From Rhodobacteraceae bacterium (ex Bugula neritina AB1) (GTDB taxonomy: Bacteria; Pseudomonadota; Alphaproteobacteria; Rhodobacterales; Rhodobacteraceae): a stretch of 64,000 bases of DNA. Every line of letters starts with the position of its first letter. The stretch's first letter is position 1. Made by a program: the position numbers and the translations under genes. Positions 34,514 to 44,004 of this stretch are shown here, piece by piece. A model generated the notes under the pieces. That model was given only the letters and a program-made list of their open reading frames with translations, did no database searches and had not been told where the DNA came from. The stretch is from NCBI GenBank assembly GCA_001730095.1, contig MDLF01000048.1, positions 62,001-126,000 on the forward strand. The letters run 5' to 3'.

Positions 34514-35355
34514 CGCGCATCGACCGCCGTGCGCTGTTTACCTCAGGTGCTGCTGCTGCCTTGCTGGCGGCGGCGGGCGGTTCGGTCAATGCATCACCTA
34601 AAACTGGAGGTGTGCTGCGTGTGGCGGTGCCGCGCGAAGGCGGCATGTTGGAACAGGCCGCCCGAGGCGCAGTTTATGACCGCCTGACAGAAATTTCATC
34701 AGACGGTCTGTTGCGCGGTGAATTGGCTGTCAGCTGGACATCGGCGCCGGATGCACGCACCTGGACCTTTGACCTGCGCGAGGATGCGGTTTTCCATGAG
34801 GGCACGCAGCTGACAGCAGAGCATGTGGTTGCATCCTTGACTGTGCTGGGAGTTGAAGGCGCAGATCTCAGAACTGCAACGGCTCTGGGCAGTCATCAGC
34901 TTTTGCTGGAACTGGTGGAACCGAACCCGCACCTGCCGTATCTGCTTGCCGATGCGGGTCAGCTGGTCTCCTTGGATGGTGCTCTGCCTGTTTCGCTTTC
35001 TGATGCGGTTGGAACAGGCTGTTACCGCGTTGCAAGCGCACAGGAAGGCCGACATTTCCGAGCCTCGCGGGTGGCTGGTCATTACAAGGCCGGCACCGCG
35101 GGTTGGGTCGATACGGTAGAGATCACTGTCATCCCTGATGCCTCTGTCCGTGCTGAGGCACTACGCGACGGCTATGTTGATGTGGCCGCGTTGCCGGAAC
35201 CGTGCGGATTGCTGCAGCGAGGCAAGTTCCTGTATCACCCGTCTTCCAGAGACATGGCTCTGGCCGCCCGGCACGACGTCGGCATCCCGCGTACAGTGGG
35301 ACAGCGGGTGCCGCTTGACGATGGCCGCATTGCAGAACGCTGGTGGCGGGGATAG
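34510..35355 (+). CDS. Short SBP_bac_5-type solute-binding protein (peptide/nickel ABC family)
   Basis: 281 residues. A twin-arginine style signal ([20 protein letters not shown]) precedes a segment typical of the start of the family ([55 protein letters not shown]). Full-length members are about 500-550 residues, so the second half of the clam-shell is missing. The frame is intact and stops cleanly at 35353, so it is a short form rather than an obvious frameshift; no remaining half was seen downstream. Overlap with pip suggests peptide handling, but no permease genes are next to it. Confidence 0.75.
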   Translation: MTRIDRRALFTSGAAAALLAAAGGSVNASPKTGGVLRVAVPREGGMLEQAARGAVYDRLTEISSDGLLRGELAVSWTSAPDARTWTFDLREDAVFHEGTQLTAEHVVASLTVLGVEGADLRTATALGSHQLLLELVEPNPHLPYLLADAGQLVSLDGALPVSLSDAVGTGCYRVASAQEGRHFRASRVAGHYKAGTAGWVDTVEITVIPDASVRAEALRDGYVDVAALPEPCGLLQRGKFLYHPSSRDMALAARHDVGIPRTVGQRVPLDDGRIAERWWRG

Positions 35356-35385
35356 TGCCGGTTTAAGGCCGCGGGAACTCAAGCC

Positions 35386-35414
35386 TTGCAGTTTCTCTGA
35401 ATCCCCCCTATATG
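35386..35414 (+). promoter_or_regulatory. Candidate sigma-70-type promoter for rimP-nusA-infB
   Basis: TTGCAG (35386-35391), 17-bp spacer, TATATG (35409-35414) upstream of rimP. Transcription would start near 35421 and pass through the terminator-like hairpin at 35471. Spacing and hexamers fit well; not proven. Confidence 0.5.
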
Positions 35415-35470
35415 CCTTTGACAACAGCGGCGCGTTGAACCTCTGGCTCAAGGCTCCACCGGGAATATCA

Positions 35471-35493
35471 ACGGGCCGCGCGCCCGTTTTTTT
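35471..35493 (+). terminator. Terminator/attenuator hairpin in the rimP-nusA-infB leader
   Basis: ACGGGC (35471-35476) / GCCCGT (35482-35487) with a 5-nt loop and a T tract to 35493. It terminates any read-through from the solute-binding gene, but because a good promoter lies upstream it could equally act as an attenuator, 41 bp before rimP. Confidence 0.8.
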
Positions 35494-35533
35494 GTGTTTG
35501 CAGGCCTGCCTGCTCGCTCCAAGTGGAGGTCTG

Positions 35534-36124
35534 ATGACCAACGACCTGATTGCCAAAGCCGCCATCGACCGGCGCCTGGCCGAGATCGTCTCTCCGGTGA
35601 TCGAGGATCTGGGATATGAGCTGGTGCGAATCCGGCTGATGTCTGGCAAGACGACAACGCTGCAGATCATGGCCGACAAGCCGGATGGCGGTATCGAGGT
35701 GGATGATTGCGCTGCGATTTCGAACGCGGTCAGCGCGACCCTGGATGTCGAAGATCCGATCATTGATGCCTATGCGCTGGAAGTGTCGAGCCCGGGAATT
35801 GACCGCCCGCTGACCCGGCTGAAAGATTTCGATATGTTCGAAGGCTATGAAGCCAAGCTCGAAACCGAAGAACTGGTCGGCGGCCGCCGCCGTTTCAAGG
35901 GTGAACTGGCGGGTACTGAAGACGATGAGGTTCTGATCAACATCGAGGATCAGGGCCAACCCGTGACCATTGGTCTGAAATTCGACTGGCTGACTGACGC
36001 CAAGCTGGTCCTGACCGATGAGCTGATCAAGGAAATGCTGCGCCAGCGCAAAGAGGCCGGCACGCTGAACGAAGACGCATTCGACGAAATCGAGACCGAA
36101 GAGTCTGACGAGGAGAACAAGTAA
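35534..36124 (+). CDS. rimP: Ribosome maturation factor RimP
   Basis: 196 residues of the DUF150 family: [14 protein letters not shown] near residue 20, [46 protein letters not shown]. An acidic tail ends the protein. RimP assists 30S subunit assembly. ATG 35534 is preceded by GTGGAGGT; the longer frame from 35138 reads through unrelated upstream sequence. Stop overlaps nusA as TAATG. Confidence 0.94.
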   Translation: MTNDLIAKAAIDRRLAEIVSPVIEDLGYELVRIRLMSGKTTTLQIMADKPDGGIEVDDCAAISNAVSATLDVEDPIIDAYALEVSSPGIDRPLTRLKDFDMFEGYEAKLETEELVGGRRRFKGELAGTEDDEVLINIEDQGQPVTIGLKFDWLTDAKLVLTDELIKEMLRQRKEAGTLNEDAFDEIETEESDEENK

Positions 36125-37740
36125 TGGCGATCACCTCTGCAAACCAGCTGGAGCTGTTGCAAACCGCTGAGGCCGTGGCACGTGAAAAGATGATCGACCC
36201 CGGTCTGGTCATTGAGGCGATGGAAGAAAGTCTCGCCCGCGCCGCCAAAAGCCGCTATGGCGCCGAAATGGACATCCGCGTGTCGATCGACCGCAAGACC
36301 GGCCGTGCCACCTTTACTCGCGTGCGCACCGTGGTTGCCGATGACGAGCTGGAAAATTACCAGGCAGAATTGACCGTTGATCAGGCGCGCCAGTACATGG
36401 CCGACCCGGCAGTGGGTCAAACCTATGTCGAGGAAGTGCCGCCGGTAGAGATGGGCCGGATTGCCGCCCAGTCGGCCAAGCAGGTGATTCTGCAGAAAGT
36501 CCGCGAAGCTGAGCGTGACCGCCAGTACGAGGAATTCAAGGACCGCGCCGGCACCATCATCAACGGTCTGGTCAAGCGCGAAGAATACGGCAATGTCATC
36601 GTCGACGTGGGCGCCGGCGAAGCCATTCTGCGCCGCAACGAAAAGATCGGCCGCGAAAGCTATCGTCCGAACGACCGTGTGCGCTGCTATATCAAAGATG
36701 TGCGCCGCGAACAGCGTGGGCCCCAGATCTTCCTGTCGCGTACAGCGCCTGAGTTCATGGCTGAGCTGTTCAAGATGGAAGTGCCGGAAATCTACGATGG
36801 CGTCATCGAAATCAAAGCGGTTGCCCGCGATCCCGGCTCGCGCGCCAAAATCGCTGTGATTTCCTATGATGGTTCGATCGACCCGGTCGGCGCCTGTGTG
36901 GGTATGCGCGGCTCCCGCGTGCAGGCCGTTGTGAACGAGCTGCAGGGCGAGAAGATCGACATCATCCCGTGGAACGAAGATCAGCCGACATTCCTGGTGA
37001 ACGCGCTGCAACCCGCCGAGGTTTCCAAAGTTGTTCTGGATGAAGAAGCCGGCAAGATCGAAGTTGTGGTGCCGGAAGAACAGCTGAGCCTGGCCATCGG
37101 CCGCCGCGGGCAAAACGTGCGTCTGGCGTCGCAGCTGACAAGCCTCGACATTGATATCATGACCGAGGAAGAGGAATCAGCCCGCCGCCAGAAAGAGTTT
37201 GAGGCACGCACCAAACTGTTCATGGAAACCCTGGATCTGGATGAATTCTTTGCCCAGCTTCTGGTCTCCGAAGGCTTCACCAACTTGGAAGAAGTCGCCT
37301 ACGTCGAACTGAGTGAACTGCTGGTCATCGACGGTGTCGATGAAGGTACCGCTGAGGAATTGCAGGCACGTGCCCGTGATTACCTGGAAGCACAGGCAAA
37401 GGCCGCGCTGGATGCGGCACGCGCACTGGGTGCCGAAGACAGCCTGATCCAGTTTGAAGGCCTGACATCGCAGATGGTGGAAGCGCTGGCCAAGGATGAC
37501 GTGAAATCGCTGGAAGACTTTGCCACCTGCGCTGACTGGGAACTGGCCGGCGGCTGGACCAATGACGGCGGCGAACGCGTGAAGGATGACGGTATTCTGG
37601 AGCCGTTCGGCATGTCGCTGGAAGAGGCGCAGGATATGGTGATGACTGCCCGCATTATGCTGGGCTGGGTTGATCCGGCAGAGCTGGAAGCTGAAGAAGC
37701 AGACAGCGAAGAGGCTGGCGAAGAAGAAAGCGAAGCCTGA
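36124..37740 (+). CDS. nusA: Transcription elongation/termination factor NusA
   Basis: 538 residues: NusA N-terminal RNA-polymerase-binding domain, S1 domain (about 130-200), two KH domains (about 200-345, with [15 protein letters not shown] and the [19 protein letters not shown] loops) and C-terminal helical repeats typical of alphaproteobacterial NusA, ending in an acidic tail. It modulates pausing, termination and antitermination. The first codon overlaps the rimP stop. As NusA is known to autoregulate its operon in E. coli, the leader terminator upstream is of interest. Confidence 0.97.
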   Translation: MAITSANQLELLQTAEAVAREKMIDPGLVIEAMEESLARAAKSRYGAEMDIRVSIDRKTGRATFTRVRTVVADDELENYQAELTVDQARQYMADPAVGQTYVEEVPPVEMGRIAAQSAKQVILQKVREAERDRQYEEFKDRAGTIINGLVKREEYGNVIVDVGAGEAILRRNEKIGRESYRPNDRVRCYIKDVRREQRGPQIFLSRTAPEFMAELFKMEVPEIYDGVIEIKAVARDPGSRAKIAVISYDGSIDPVGACVGMRGSRVQAVVNELQGEKIDIIPWNEDQPTFLVNALQPAEVSKVVLDEEAGKIEVVVPEEQLSLAIGRRGQNVRLASQLTSLDIDIMTEEEESARRQKEFEARTKLFMETLDLDEFFAQLLVSEGFTNLEEVAYVELSELLVIDGVDEGTAEELQARARDYLEAQAKAALDAARALGAEDSLIQFEGLTSQMVEALAKDDVKSLEDFATCADWELAGGWTNDGGERVKDDGILEPFGMSLEEAQDMVMTARIMLGWVDPAELEAEEADSEEAGEEESEA

Positions 37741-37766
37741 TTCCAGGTTTCGCATAGGAGAGCTGA

Positions 37767-38387
37767 ATGACACGCGGCGGCGCCACAAAAGACCGGAACG
37801 GCGAGAGCGAGCGTAAATGCATCGCGACTGGCGAGATCCAGCCCAAAGAGGGACTCATCCGTTTTGTGATGGGTCCCGACGGTCAGGTCGTGCCTGATGT
37901 AATGGGTAAGCTGCCGGGCCGTGGGGTCTATGTAGCCTCCACCCGCGAGGCGCTGGAAACTGCAGTCAAAAAGAAACTGTTTGCCCGCGGCTTCAAGGCT
38001 CAGGTCCAGCTGCCGGACGAATTGCCGCAAGAAGTCGAGCGGCAGGTGGTCCGCCGTCTGGTCGAGCTGCTCAGCCTGGCGCGCAAATCCGGTGATGCAG
38101 TGGCCGGTTTTGAAAAGGTTAAGGATTGGCTCTACAAAGAGGACGCAAAGATCCTGATCCAGGCCTCCGATGGTTCCGGGCGCGGAAAATCGAAGCTGAG
38201 CACGCCCTATAAGGGCAAATTTATCGGCTGCCTTACGGCGGACGAGCTGGGAATGGCATTTGGGCGCCAAACTGTGATACATGCCGCTGTCGCCTCTGGC
38301 GGACTCAGCAAACGTGTTGTAGATGAGGCGCAACGACTGCAAGGTTTGCGCGAAATGGTGGGCGGCAACGGCCGCACAGAAGGATAA
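37767..38387 (+). CDS. YlxR-domain RNA-binding protein (YlxR + L7Ae-like)
   Basis: 206 residues. N-terminal YlxR/DUF448 domain with [17 protein letters not shown] and GRGVYV, then a C-terminal part with [16 protein letters not shown] and [13 protein letters not shown] in a ribosomal L7Ae-like fold (about 90-190). It is commonly encoded between nusA and infB in alphaproteobacteria and binds RNA. ATG 37767 follows GGAGAGCTG. It sits 8 bp before infB. Confidence 0.9.
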   Translation: MTRGGATKDRNGESERKCIATGEIQPKEGLIRFVMGPDGQVVPDVMGKLPGRGVYVASTREALETAVKKKLFARGFKAQVQLPDELPQEVERQVVRRLVELLSLARKSGDAVAGFEKVKDWLYKEDAKILIQASDGSGRGKSKLSTPYKGKFIGCLTADELGMAFGRQTVIHAAVASGGLSKRVVDEAQRLQGLREMVGGNGRTEG

Positions 38388-38395
38388 AGAGCTTT

Positions 38396-40879
38396 ATGAG
38401 CGATAGTGACGGCAAAAAGACACTGGGTCTGCGTGGGAGTTCCCGTCCGGGGAACGTGAAACAAAGTTTCAGCCATGGACGGACCAAGAATGTCGTGGTG
38501 GAAACCAAGCGCAAGCGCGTTGTGGTTCCCAAGCCGGGTGCGGCCAAGGGCGGCAGCGGAGCTGCTCCGGTCGGCTCAGGGTCCCGCCGGCCTGCCGGTA
38601 TCAGTGATGCGGAGATGGAGCGCCGGCTGAAGGCGCTGCAGGCTGCCAAGGCCCGTGAAGCCGAGGAAGCTGCCAATCGCGAAGCTGAGGAAAAAGCCCG
38701 CGAGGAAGAACGCGCCCGTCGCCGTGCCGAAGCAGAAGCCAAGGAACGCGAGCAGCGTGAAGCCGAAGAACGTGCGCGCCAGAAGGCTGAAGAAGAAGAA
38801 CGTAAGCAGCGTGAAGCTGAAGTGGCCAAGGAGCGCGCAGCAGCTGCTGCCGCAGCACCTGCCGCCGCCGAAGCTCCGCGGCCGGCACGCCCTGCACCAA
38901 ACAAGCCTGCGCCTGCGTCGACGCCCCGCAAAGCGGATCGCGAACGGGACCAGCGCCGCGGCAAGGGTCAGGATGATGGCCGCCGTTCGGGCAAGCTGAC
39001 CCTGGGTCAAGCCACCGGTGGCGGCGGCAACCGGCAGCGGTCCATGGCATCTATGAAGCGCAAGCAAGAGCGCGCGCGTCAAAAGGCGATGGGTGCTCAG
39101 GTTGAGCGTGAAAAGATCATCCGCGACGTGCAGCTGCCGGAAACCATTGTGGTTTCAGAGCTGGCGAACCGTATGGCCGAGCGCGTTGGCGAAGTTGTCA
39201 AATCGTTGATGAACATGGGCATGATGGTCACTCAGAACCAGACCATCGACGCAGATACTGCCGAAGTGATCATCGAAGAATTCGGCCACAAGGTTGTCCG
39301 GGTTTCCGATTCTGACGTCGAAGACGTGATCAAAGAGGTGGAAGACAAGGACGAGGACCTGCAGGGTCGTCCGCCGGTCATCACCATCATGGGCCACGTT
39401 GACCACGGCAAGACCTCGATCCTGGATGCGATCCGCAACGCCCGCGTTGTGGCTGGCGAGGCTGGCGGCATCACCCAGCACATCGGCGCCTATCAGGTTA
39501 AGACCGAAAGCGGCACCACGCTCAGCTTCCTTGATACGCCGGGCCACGCGGCCTTTACTTCGATGCGCTCGCGCGGTGCTCAGGTAACCGATATCGTGGT
39601 TCTGGTTGTGGCGGCTGACGATGCGGTCATGCCGCAGACCATCGAAGCGATCAACCACGCCAAGGCGGCCGAAGTGCCGATGATCGTGGCGATCAACAAA
39701 TGCGATAAGCCGGCCGCCGATCCGAATAAGGTGCGCACCGATCTGCTGCAGCACGAGGTGATCGTGGAGCAAATGTCTGGTGAAGTGCAGGACGTTGAAG
39801 TCTCCGCACATACCGGTCAGGGCCTGGATGAACTGCTGGAAGCCATTGCGCTGCAGGCCGAAATTCTGGAGCTGAAGGCCAATCCGAACCGCGCGGCACA
39901 GGGTGCCGTGATCGAGGCGCAGCTGGACGTGGGCCGCGGCCCGGTCGCTACGGTTCTTGTTCAGAACGGTACCCTGCGCCAGGGCGATATCTTTGTTGTG
40001 GGTGAGCAGTACGGCAAGGTCCGCGCGCTGATCAACGACAAAGGTGAGCGGGTGCAGGAAGCCGGTCCCTCGGTTCCGGTGGAAGTTCTTGGTCTCAACG
40101 GTACGCCCGAAGCAGGTGACGTTCTGAATGTGACCGAAACTGACGCGCAAGCACGTGAAATCGCTGCTTATCGTGAGCATGCTGCCAAAGACAAGCGCGC
40201 CGCTGCAGGTGCCGCAACCACGCTTGAACAGCTGATGGCCAAGGCCAAGGAAGACGAAAATGTCTCCGAGCTGCCGATCCTGGTCAAAGCTGACGTGCAA
40301 GGTTCTGCTGAAGCCATCGTTCAGGCGATGGAAAAAATCGGCAACGATGAAGTGCGCGTGCGCGTGCTGCATTCGGGTGTCGGTGCGATCACTGAAACCG
40401 ATGTTGGCCTGGCGGAAGCTTCCGGTGCGCCGATCATGGGCTTTAACGTCCGTGCCAATGCCTCGGCCCGTAACACTGCCAACCAGAAGGGCGTCGAGAT
40501 CCGTTACTATTCGGTGATCTATGATCTGGTGGATGACGTGAAAGCAGCGGCCTCGGGTCTGCTGTCGGCTGAAATCCGCGAGAACTTCATCGGGTACGCG
40601 CAGATCAAGGAAGTCTTCAAAGTCACCGGCGTTGGCAAGGTTGCCGGCTGTCTGGTCACCGAAGGCGTTGCCCGCCGCTCGGCCGGCGTGCGCCTGCTGC
40701 GCGACAACGTGGTGATCCACGAAGGCACGCTGAAGACCCTGAAGCGCTTCAAGGACGAAGTGGCCGAAGTTCAGTCCGGTCAGGAATGTGGTATGGCGTT
40801 TGAAAACTACGACGATGTCCGTCCCAACGATGTGATCGAGATCTTCGAGCGCGAAGAAGTCACCCGCACACTCGACTGA
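38396..40879 (+). CDS. infB: Translation initiation factor IF-2
   Basis: 827 residues. The N-terminal half (about 1-320) is a basic-acidic coiled-coil of Ala, Lys, Glu and Arg with [11 protein letters not shown]. The GTPase domain has GHVDHGKT (G1), DTPGH (G3) and NKCDKP (G4), then domains II to IV with [12 protein letters not shown] and the [11 protein letters not shown] end. It delivers initiator tRNA to the 30S subunit. Length is as usual for alphaproteobacteria, whose IF-2 has a long N-terminus. A terminator ends the operon. Confidence 0.97.
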   Translation: MSDSDGKKTLGLRGSSRPGNVKQSFSHGRTKNVVVETKRKRVVVPKPGAAKGGSGAAPVGSGSRRPAGISDAEMERRLKALQAAKAREAEEAANREAEEKAREEERARRRAEAEAKEREQREAEERARQKAEEEERKQREAEVAKERAAAAAAAPAAAEAPRPARPAPNKPAPASTPRKADRERDQRRGKGQDDGRRSGKLTLGQATGGGGNRQRSMASMKRKQERARQKAMGAQVEREKIIRDVQLPETIVVSELANRMAERVGEVVKSLMNMGMMVTQNQTIDADTAEVIIEEFGHKVVRVSDSDVEDVIKEVEDKDEDLQGRPPVITIMGHVDHGKTSILDAIRNARVVAGEAGGITQHIGAYQVKTESGTTLSFLDTPGHAAFTSMRSRGAQVTDIVVLVVAADDAVMPQTIEAINHAKAAEVPMIVAINKCDKPAADPNKVRTDLLQHEVIVEQMSGEVQDVEVSAHTGQGLDELLEAIALQAEILELKANPNRAAQGAVIEAQLDVGRGPVATVLVQNGTLRQGDIFVVGEQYGKVRALINDKGERVQEAGPSVPVEVLGLNGTPEAGDVLNVTETDAQAREIAAYREHAAKDKRAAAGAATTLEQLMAKAKEDENVSELPILVKADVQGSAEAIVQAMEKIGNDEVRVRVLHSGVGAITETDVGLAEASGAPIMGFNVRANASARNTANQKGVEIRYYSVIYDLVDDVKAAASGLLSAEIRENFIGYAQIKEVFKVTGVGKVAGCLVTEGVARRSAGVRLLRDNVVIHEGTLKTLKRFKDEVAEVQSGQECGMAFENYDDVRPNDVIEIFEREEVTRTLD

Positions 40880-40905
40880 TACGCGTTTGACCTGAAGTAA
40901 GTAGG

Positions 40906-40937
40906 AGCCCCGGTTGAAAAGCCGGGGCTTTTCTTTT
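40906..40937 (+). terminator. Rho-independent terminator of the infB operon
   Basis: AGCCCCGG / CCGGGGCT 8-bp stem (40906-40913, 40922-40929) with TTGAAAAG loop and a T-rich TTTTCTTTT run. Placed 27 bp after the infB stop. Confidence 0.9.
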
Positions 40938-41006
40938 GGATCACTTGTCGAGTTCTGAACTTTCTTGGTCTTTTGAGGAAGGTGCTGCCGCTTTAAGTGA
41001 CAAGAA

Positions 41007-41035
41007 AAGGGCAGCCGTTGCGGCTGCCCTTTCAT
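41007..41035 (-). terminator. Rho-independent terminator of the 44-residue gene (minus strand)
   Basis: AAGGGCAGCCG / CGGCTGCCCTT hairpin (41007-41017 / 41021-41031) followed on the minus strand by TTTTCTTG. Because it lies 24 bp past the minus-strand stop at 41059 it best serves that gene, though it could also act on plus-strand read-through of infB. Confidence 0.75.
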
Positions 41036-41058
41036 TTCGGATTTGCGTGAGTGGTGTT

Positions 41059-41193
41059 TCAGGCGGTCGGCGTTACCGGGTGGCCCTTGTAAGTCTTTTT
41101 ACCGACCCGCACTGAAATTTTCCCGTCAGGGAATGCCTGTATGAAGATGCCCTGGACCAATGAAAAACTTCCAACCTCTATTGTCTTTAGCAT
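41059..41193 (-). CDS. 44-residue conserved-looking small protein
   Basis: ATG 41193 (complement) opens MLKTIEVGSFSLVQGIFIQ... and stops at TGA 41059-41061 with a canonical terminator 24 bp downstream. An in-frame TAG lies just before the ATG, so this is the only possible start. The product is compact and basic with alternating hydrophobic strands (VQGIFIQAFPDGKISVRVGKKTYKG), suggesting a small beta-barrel-like fold. The ribosome site is weak (AAGGG about 15 bp upstream). Terminator placement is the strongest evidence that it is expressed. No family recognised. Confidence 0.6.
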   Translation of the reverse strand: MLKTIEVGSFSLVQGIFIQAFPDGKISVRVGKKTYKGHPVTPTA

Positions 41194-41351
41194 GGCTGTC
41201 TACTGACCCTTTTCTTGCTGGGTATTGGGTTGGGTTGCCATAACAGGGTTGTTCAAATTGGTTAATAAATGGTTCAACCTTCAAGTGGAGAAGCAATAAA
41301 TGGCAAGAAAACTTTGAAAGTCTGACCCGGAGAAGCTCAGGCGAGAGGCCG

Positions 41352-41750
41352 TCAGAGCCAATCTCTGAGGATCGGGATCAATGGGATATCTGCTGGCGGC
41401 ATTGGGAAATCACGCAAATCCTGCGGACGGGCCCATTTCAAAGTTTGACCTTCCTTTCCTTGCGGGATGCCTTCCCATTTGCGACAGGCAAACAAGGGCA
41501 TCAGCAAGTGGAATTCTTCGTAACTGTGGCTGGCAAAGGTCAGCGGGGCAAGGCAGGACGCCCAGGTGTTAATGCCCAGCTCCTCATACAGCTCGCGGAT
41601 CAACGCCGCCTCAGGTGTTTCGCCGGGTTCGATTTTGCCGCCTGGAAACTCCCAGAGACCGGCCATGGATTTTCCTTCCGGCCGTTGCGCGAGCAATACT
41701 CTTCCGTCTGCGTCGATGAGAGCAACGGCTGAAACCAGAACAGTCTTCAT
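41352..41750 (-). CDS. mutT: 8-oxo-dGTP diphosphatase MutT (NUDIX)
   Basis: 132 residues with the Nudix box GGKIEPGETP...RELYEELGI (about residues 37-59), preceded by QRPEGKSMAGLWEFPGG, the MutT signature. MutT sanitises 8-oxo-dGTP, preventing A-C transversions. Its ATG overlaps the argJ stop (ATGA at 41747-41750). The start of mutS in this window is a further repair gene, but far away. Confidence 0.92.
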   Translation of the reverse strand: MKTVLVSAVALIDADGRVLLAQRPEGKSMAGLWEFPGGKIEPGETPEAALIRELYEELGINTWASCLAPLTFASHSYEEFHLLMPLFACRKWEGIPQGKEGQTLKWARPQDLRDFPMPPADIPLIPILRDWL

Positions 41751-42973
41751 GACCTGTAGTCCGCGTTTATTGAAATGTACTGATGTGTCAGGTCACAAGT
41801 CCAAACGGTCGATGCACCGCTTCCCAAGCCCAGATCTACTTTGATGGTGATCTCCTGTTTCTTCATTTCAGCTGCGCCCAGTTCCTCTTTGTAGTCAGGA
41901 GAGACCCAGCCTTTTTCAGCTACCAAAACATCGCCAAAGGAGATCGAGAGCAAATCCCGATCCGCATCGGCACCAGATTTCCCGATCGCCATTACAACAC
42001 GGCCCCAGTTCGGGTCTTCACCAGCAATTGCGGTCTTTACCAGCGGAGAATTGGCAATTGCCATACCGTGTGTCTTGGCATCTGCATCTGACGCCGCACC
42101 CGTTACCTGAATTTCCACAAACTTGGTTGCGCCTTCACCGTCACGCACCACTTGATGCGAGAGATCCAGCATGACCCGTTCTAAACCGGCGGCAAACGCC
42201 TCGTTGCCGGTTGCATCAACACCTGAGGCACCAGTGGCGCATAGCATCAGGCTGTCTGAGGTAGAGGTATCGCTGTCAACTGTGATGCAGTTGAAGCTCC
42301 GGTCGCAGATTTCCGCGAGTTGGGCCTGGAGGGCGCCCTGCTCAACCTTTGCATCTGTGAAGATGTAAACCAGCATAGTTGCCATGTCGGGTGCTATCAT
42401 GCCCGACCCCTTGGCGATTCCTGCAATCTTGACCGTTTCTTCACCGATCCTGATTGTGGCGCTGGACCCTTTGGCAAAGGTATCTGTGGTCATGATGGCT
42501 TTGGCAGCTTCTTCCAGAGCTCCTTCATCCAGGGTGCTGTCCAACTCTTTGATCTTGGTGACAATTCTGTCATGGGGCAGAGGTTCGCCGATCACACCCG
42601 TTGAGGCTGTAAAGACCCGTTCCAGAGGAAGGTTCGTCTGAGCAGCCACTGCCGTAACAATCTCTGCAACGGAAGTTTGGCCGTAGTGTCCTGTAAAGGC
42701 GTTGGAATTGCCCGAATTCACAAGGATTGCAGCGCCTGTGTCCGTGGCGGTGCCCAGCTTGGCCTGGCAATCGCGCACCGGAGCCGAACGGGTTTTGGAT
42801 CTGGTAAAGACGCCGACAACCGAGGTTCCCGGGTCCATAACTGCCAGCATAACGTCTGTACGGCCCTGGTACTTAACGCCGGCAGCTGCAGCAGCAAAGC
42901 GCACCCCCTTGATGACCGGAAGATCAGGGAAGGCGGCAGGCGCCAGCGGTGAAACAGGCATGGGTTCGGCCAT
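41747..42973 (-). CDS. argJ: Glutamate N-acetyltransferase / amino-acid acetyltransferase ArgJ
   Basis: 408 residues. The autocatalytic cleavage motif in KGSGMIAPDMATMLVYIF, in which the nucleophilic Thr lies after the Ala, plus ASTGVIGEPLPHDRI and GEDPNWGRVVMAIG, identify ArgJ. It transfers acetyl from N-acetylornithine to glutamate, closing the acetyl cycle, and may also use acetyl-CoA. It is preceded 2 bp upstream on the same strand by the parvulin gene and followed by mutT with ATGA overlap. Confidence 0.96.
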   Translation of the reverse strand: MAEPMPVSPLAPAAFPDLPVIKGVRFAAAAAGVKYQGRTDVMLAVMDPGTSVVGVFTRSKTRSAPVRDCQAKLGTATDTGAAILVNSGNSNAFTGHYGQTSVAEIVTAVAAQTNLPLERVFTASTGVIGEPLPHDRIVTKIKELDSTLDEGALEEAAKAIMTTDTFAKGSSATIRIGEETVKIAGIAKGSGMIAPDMATMLVYIFTDAKVEQGALQAQLAEICDRSFNCITVDSDTSTSDSLMLCATGASGVDATGNEAFAAGLERVMLDLSHQVVRDGEGATKFVEIQVTGAASDADAKTHGMAIANSPLVKTAIAGEDPNWGRVVMAIGKSGADADRDLLSISFGDVLVAEKGWVSPDYKEELGAAEMKKQEITIKVDLGLGSGASTVWTCDLTHQYISINADYRS

Positions 42974-42975
42974 AA

Positions 42976-43827
42976 TCAGTTCCTTACCAGGCTGAGATCT
43001 TTAAGAATGGCAGGGTCCAGGTCTTCAATTTCGGGCCGTTCGATTTTTGCGGATGCTGTCAATTCGCTCACCCGTTCTTCCACGGCTTTTTGCCGAAGTT
43101 CGCCGGCAATTTCTGCCCGGACTTCTTCGAATTCAGGTGCTTCCGTCTTGCGGCGCTCGTTCAGCAGAATGATGTGCCAGCCAAATTGTGTTTGAACCGG
43201 GTCGGATACATCACCAGAGTTGAGCTTGAGGACAGCCTGTTCAAACTCCGGCACCATGCGGCCGGTGGTGAACCAGCCAAGATCGCCGCCACTGGGACCG
43301 GAAGGGCCTGTCGAACGTTCTTTGGCCAGGATGGCAAAATCGGCACCTGCATCGAGCTCCGCCTTGACGTCCAGTGCGTCTTCTTCCGTTTCGACCAGAA
43401 TATGGGCGGCATGGAATTCATCGCCACCTTCGCCGGTCGAGTATTTTTCATCGTAGGCCGCGCGCAGTTTGTCCTCGCCGCTGGCCTTGTTCATCACCAT
43501 TTCGATCACATCTGCTGCCAGCATAGCGCGCTCTTCGTTTTCAACCGAAAGCGCGACGTAATGCGGCACTTCGCCATGCAGCTGCTGCTTCAGTGCGGTC
43601 TGCTGGATCAGCTGGTCCAGGATCGCATTGTAAAGGACCTCATCGGGCAGTTCCTTGTACTGCTCCGGCAGATTTTCGCGGGCCATGACCATATGACCGA
43701 TGGTGATCTCTTCACCGTTTACCGAAGCAACCACTGTGTTGGCATGCGGTGCAGCGGCTGCGGCCAGCGGCAGCGCAGTCATGGCAGCTACCGCCATACC
43801 GCGCAGAAATGTGAGACCTTTACGCAT
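42976..43827 (-). CDS. Exported peptidyl-prolyl cis-trans isomerase, parvulin type
   Basis: 283 residues. A Sec signal peptide (residues about 1-26, ending ALPLAAAAAPHA) is followed by an N-terminal SurA-like helical region with LPEQYKELPDEVLYNAILDQLIQQTALK and the PpiC/parvulin domain: HAAHILVETEEDA, GPSGPSGGDLGWF and FGWHIILLNERR. It assists folding of exported proteins in the periplasm. Two base pairs separate it from argJ. The gene is divergent from secA across 177 bp. Confidence 0.93.
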   Translation of the reverse strand: MRKGLTFLRGMAVAAMTALPLAAAAAPHANTVVASVNGEEITIGHMVMARENLPEQYKELPDEVLYNAILDQLIQQTALKQQLHGEVPHYVALSVENEERAMLAADVIEMVMNKASGEDKLRAAYDEKYSTGEGGDEFHAAHILVETEEDALDVKAELDAGADFAILAKERSTGPSGPSGGDLGWFTTGRMVPEFEQAVLKLNSGDVSDPVQTQFGWHIILLNERRKTEAPEFEEVRAEIAGELRQKAVEERVSELTASAKIERPEIEDLDPAILKDLSLVRN

Positions 43828-44004
43828 TGAAACCTTCCTATTCCTTGGCCTTTAGAGGCCCTGCCGTTGACACTCTATACCCTGCCGCTTACATCGCCTT
43901 GAGGCCATTGGCAGGACTGTCTTTCCACCATTGTTTATGGGTTGAAGACACGGCGGGCAAGCCTGCCCAATGCAAAGGCCTGAGATAGGATCGCTGGAGT
44001 AGAT

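Noticed and set aside
35950-37113. 387-codon minus-strand frame opposite nusA
   Set aside because: Shadow of the conserved NusA.
39155-41035. 626-codon open frame on the minus strand opposite infB
   Set aside because: Lies wholly opposite IF-2; composition (His, Asp, Arg-rich) is that of a mirrored GC-rich gene and no ribosome site or domain was seen.
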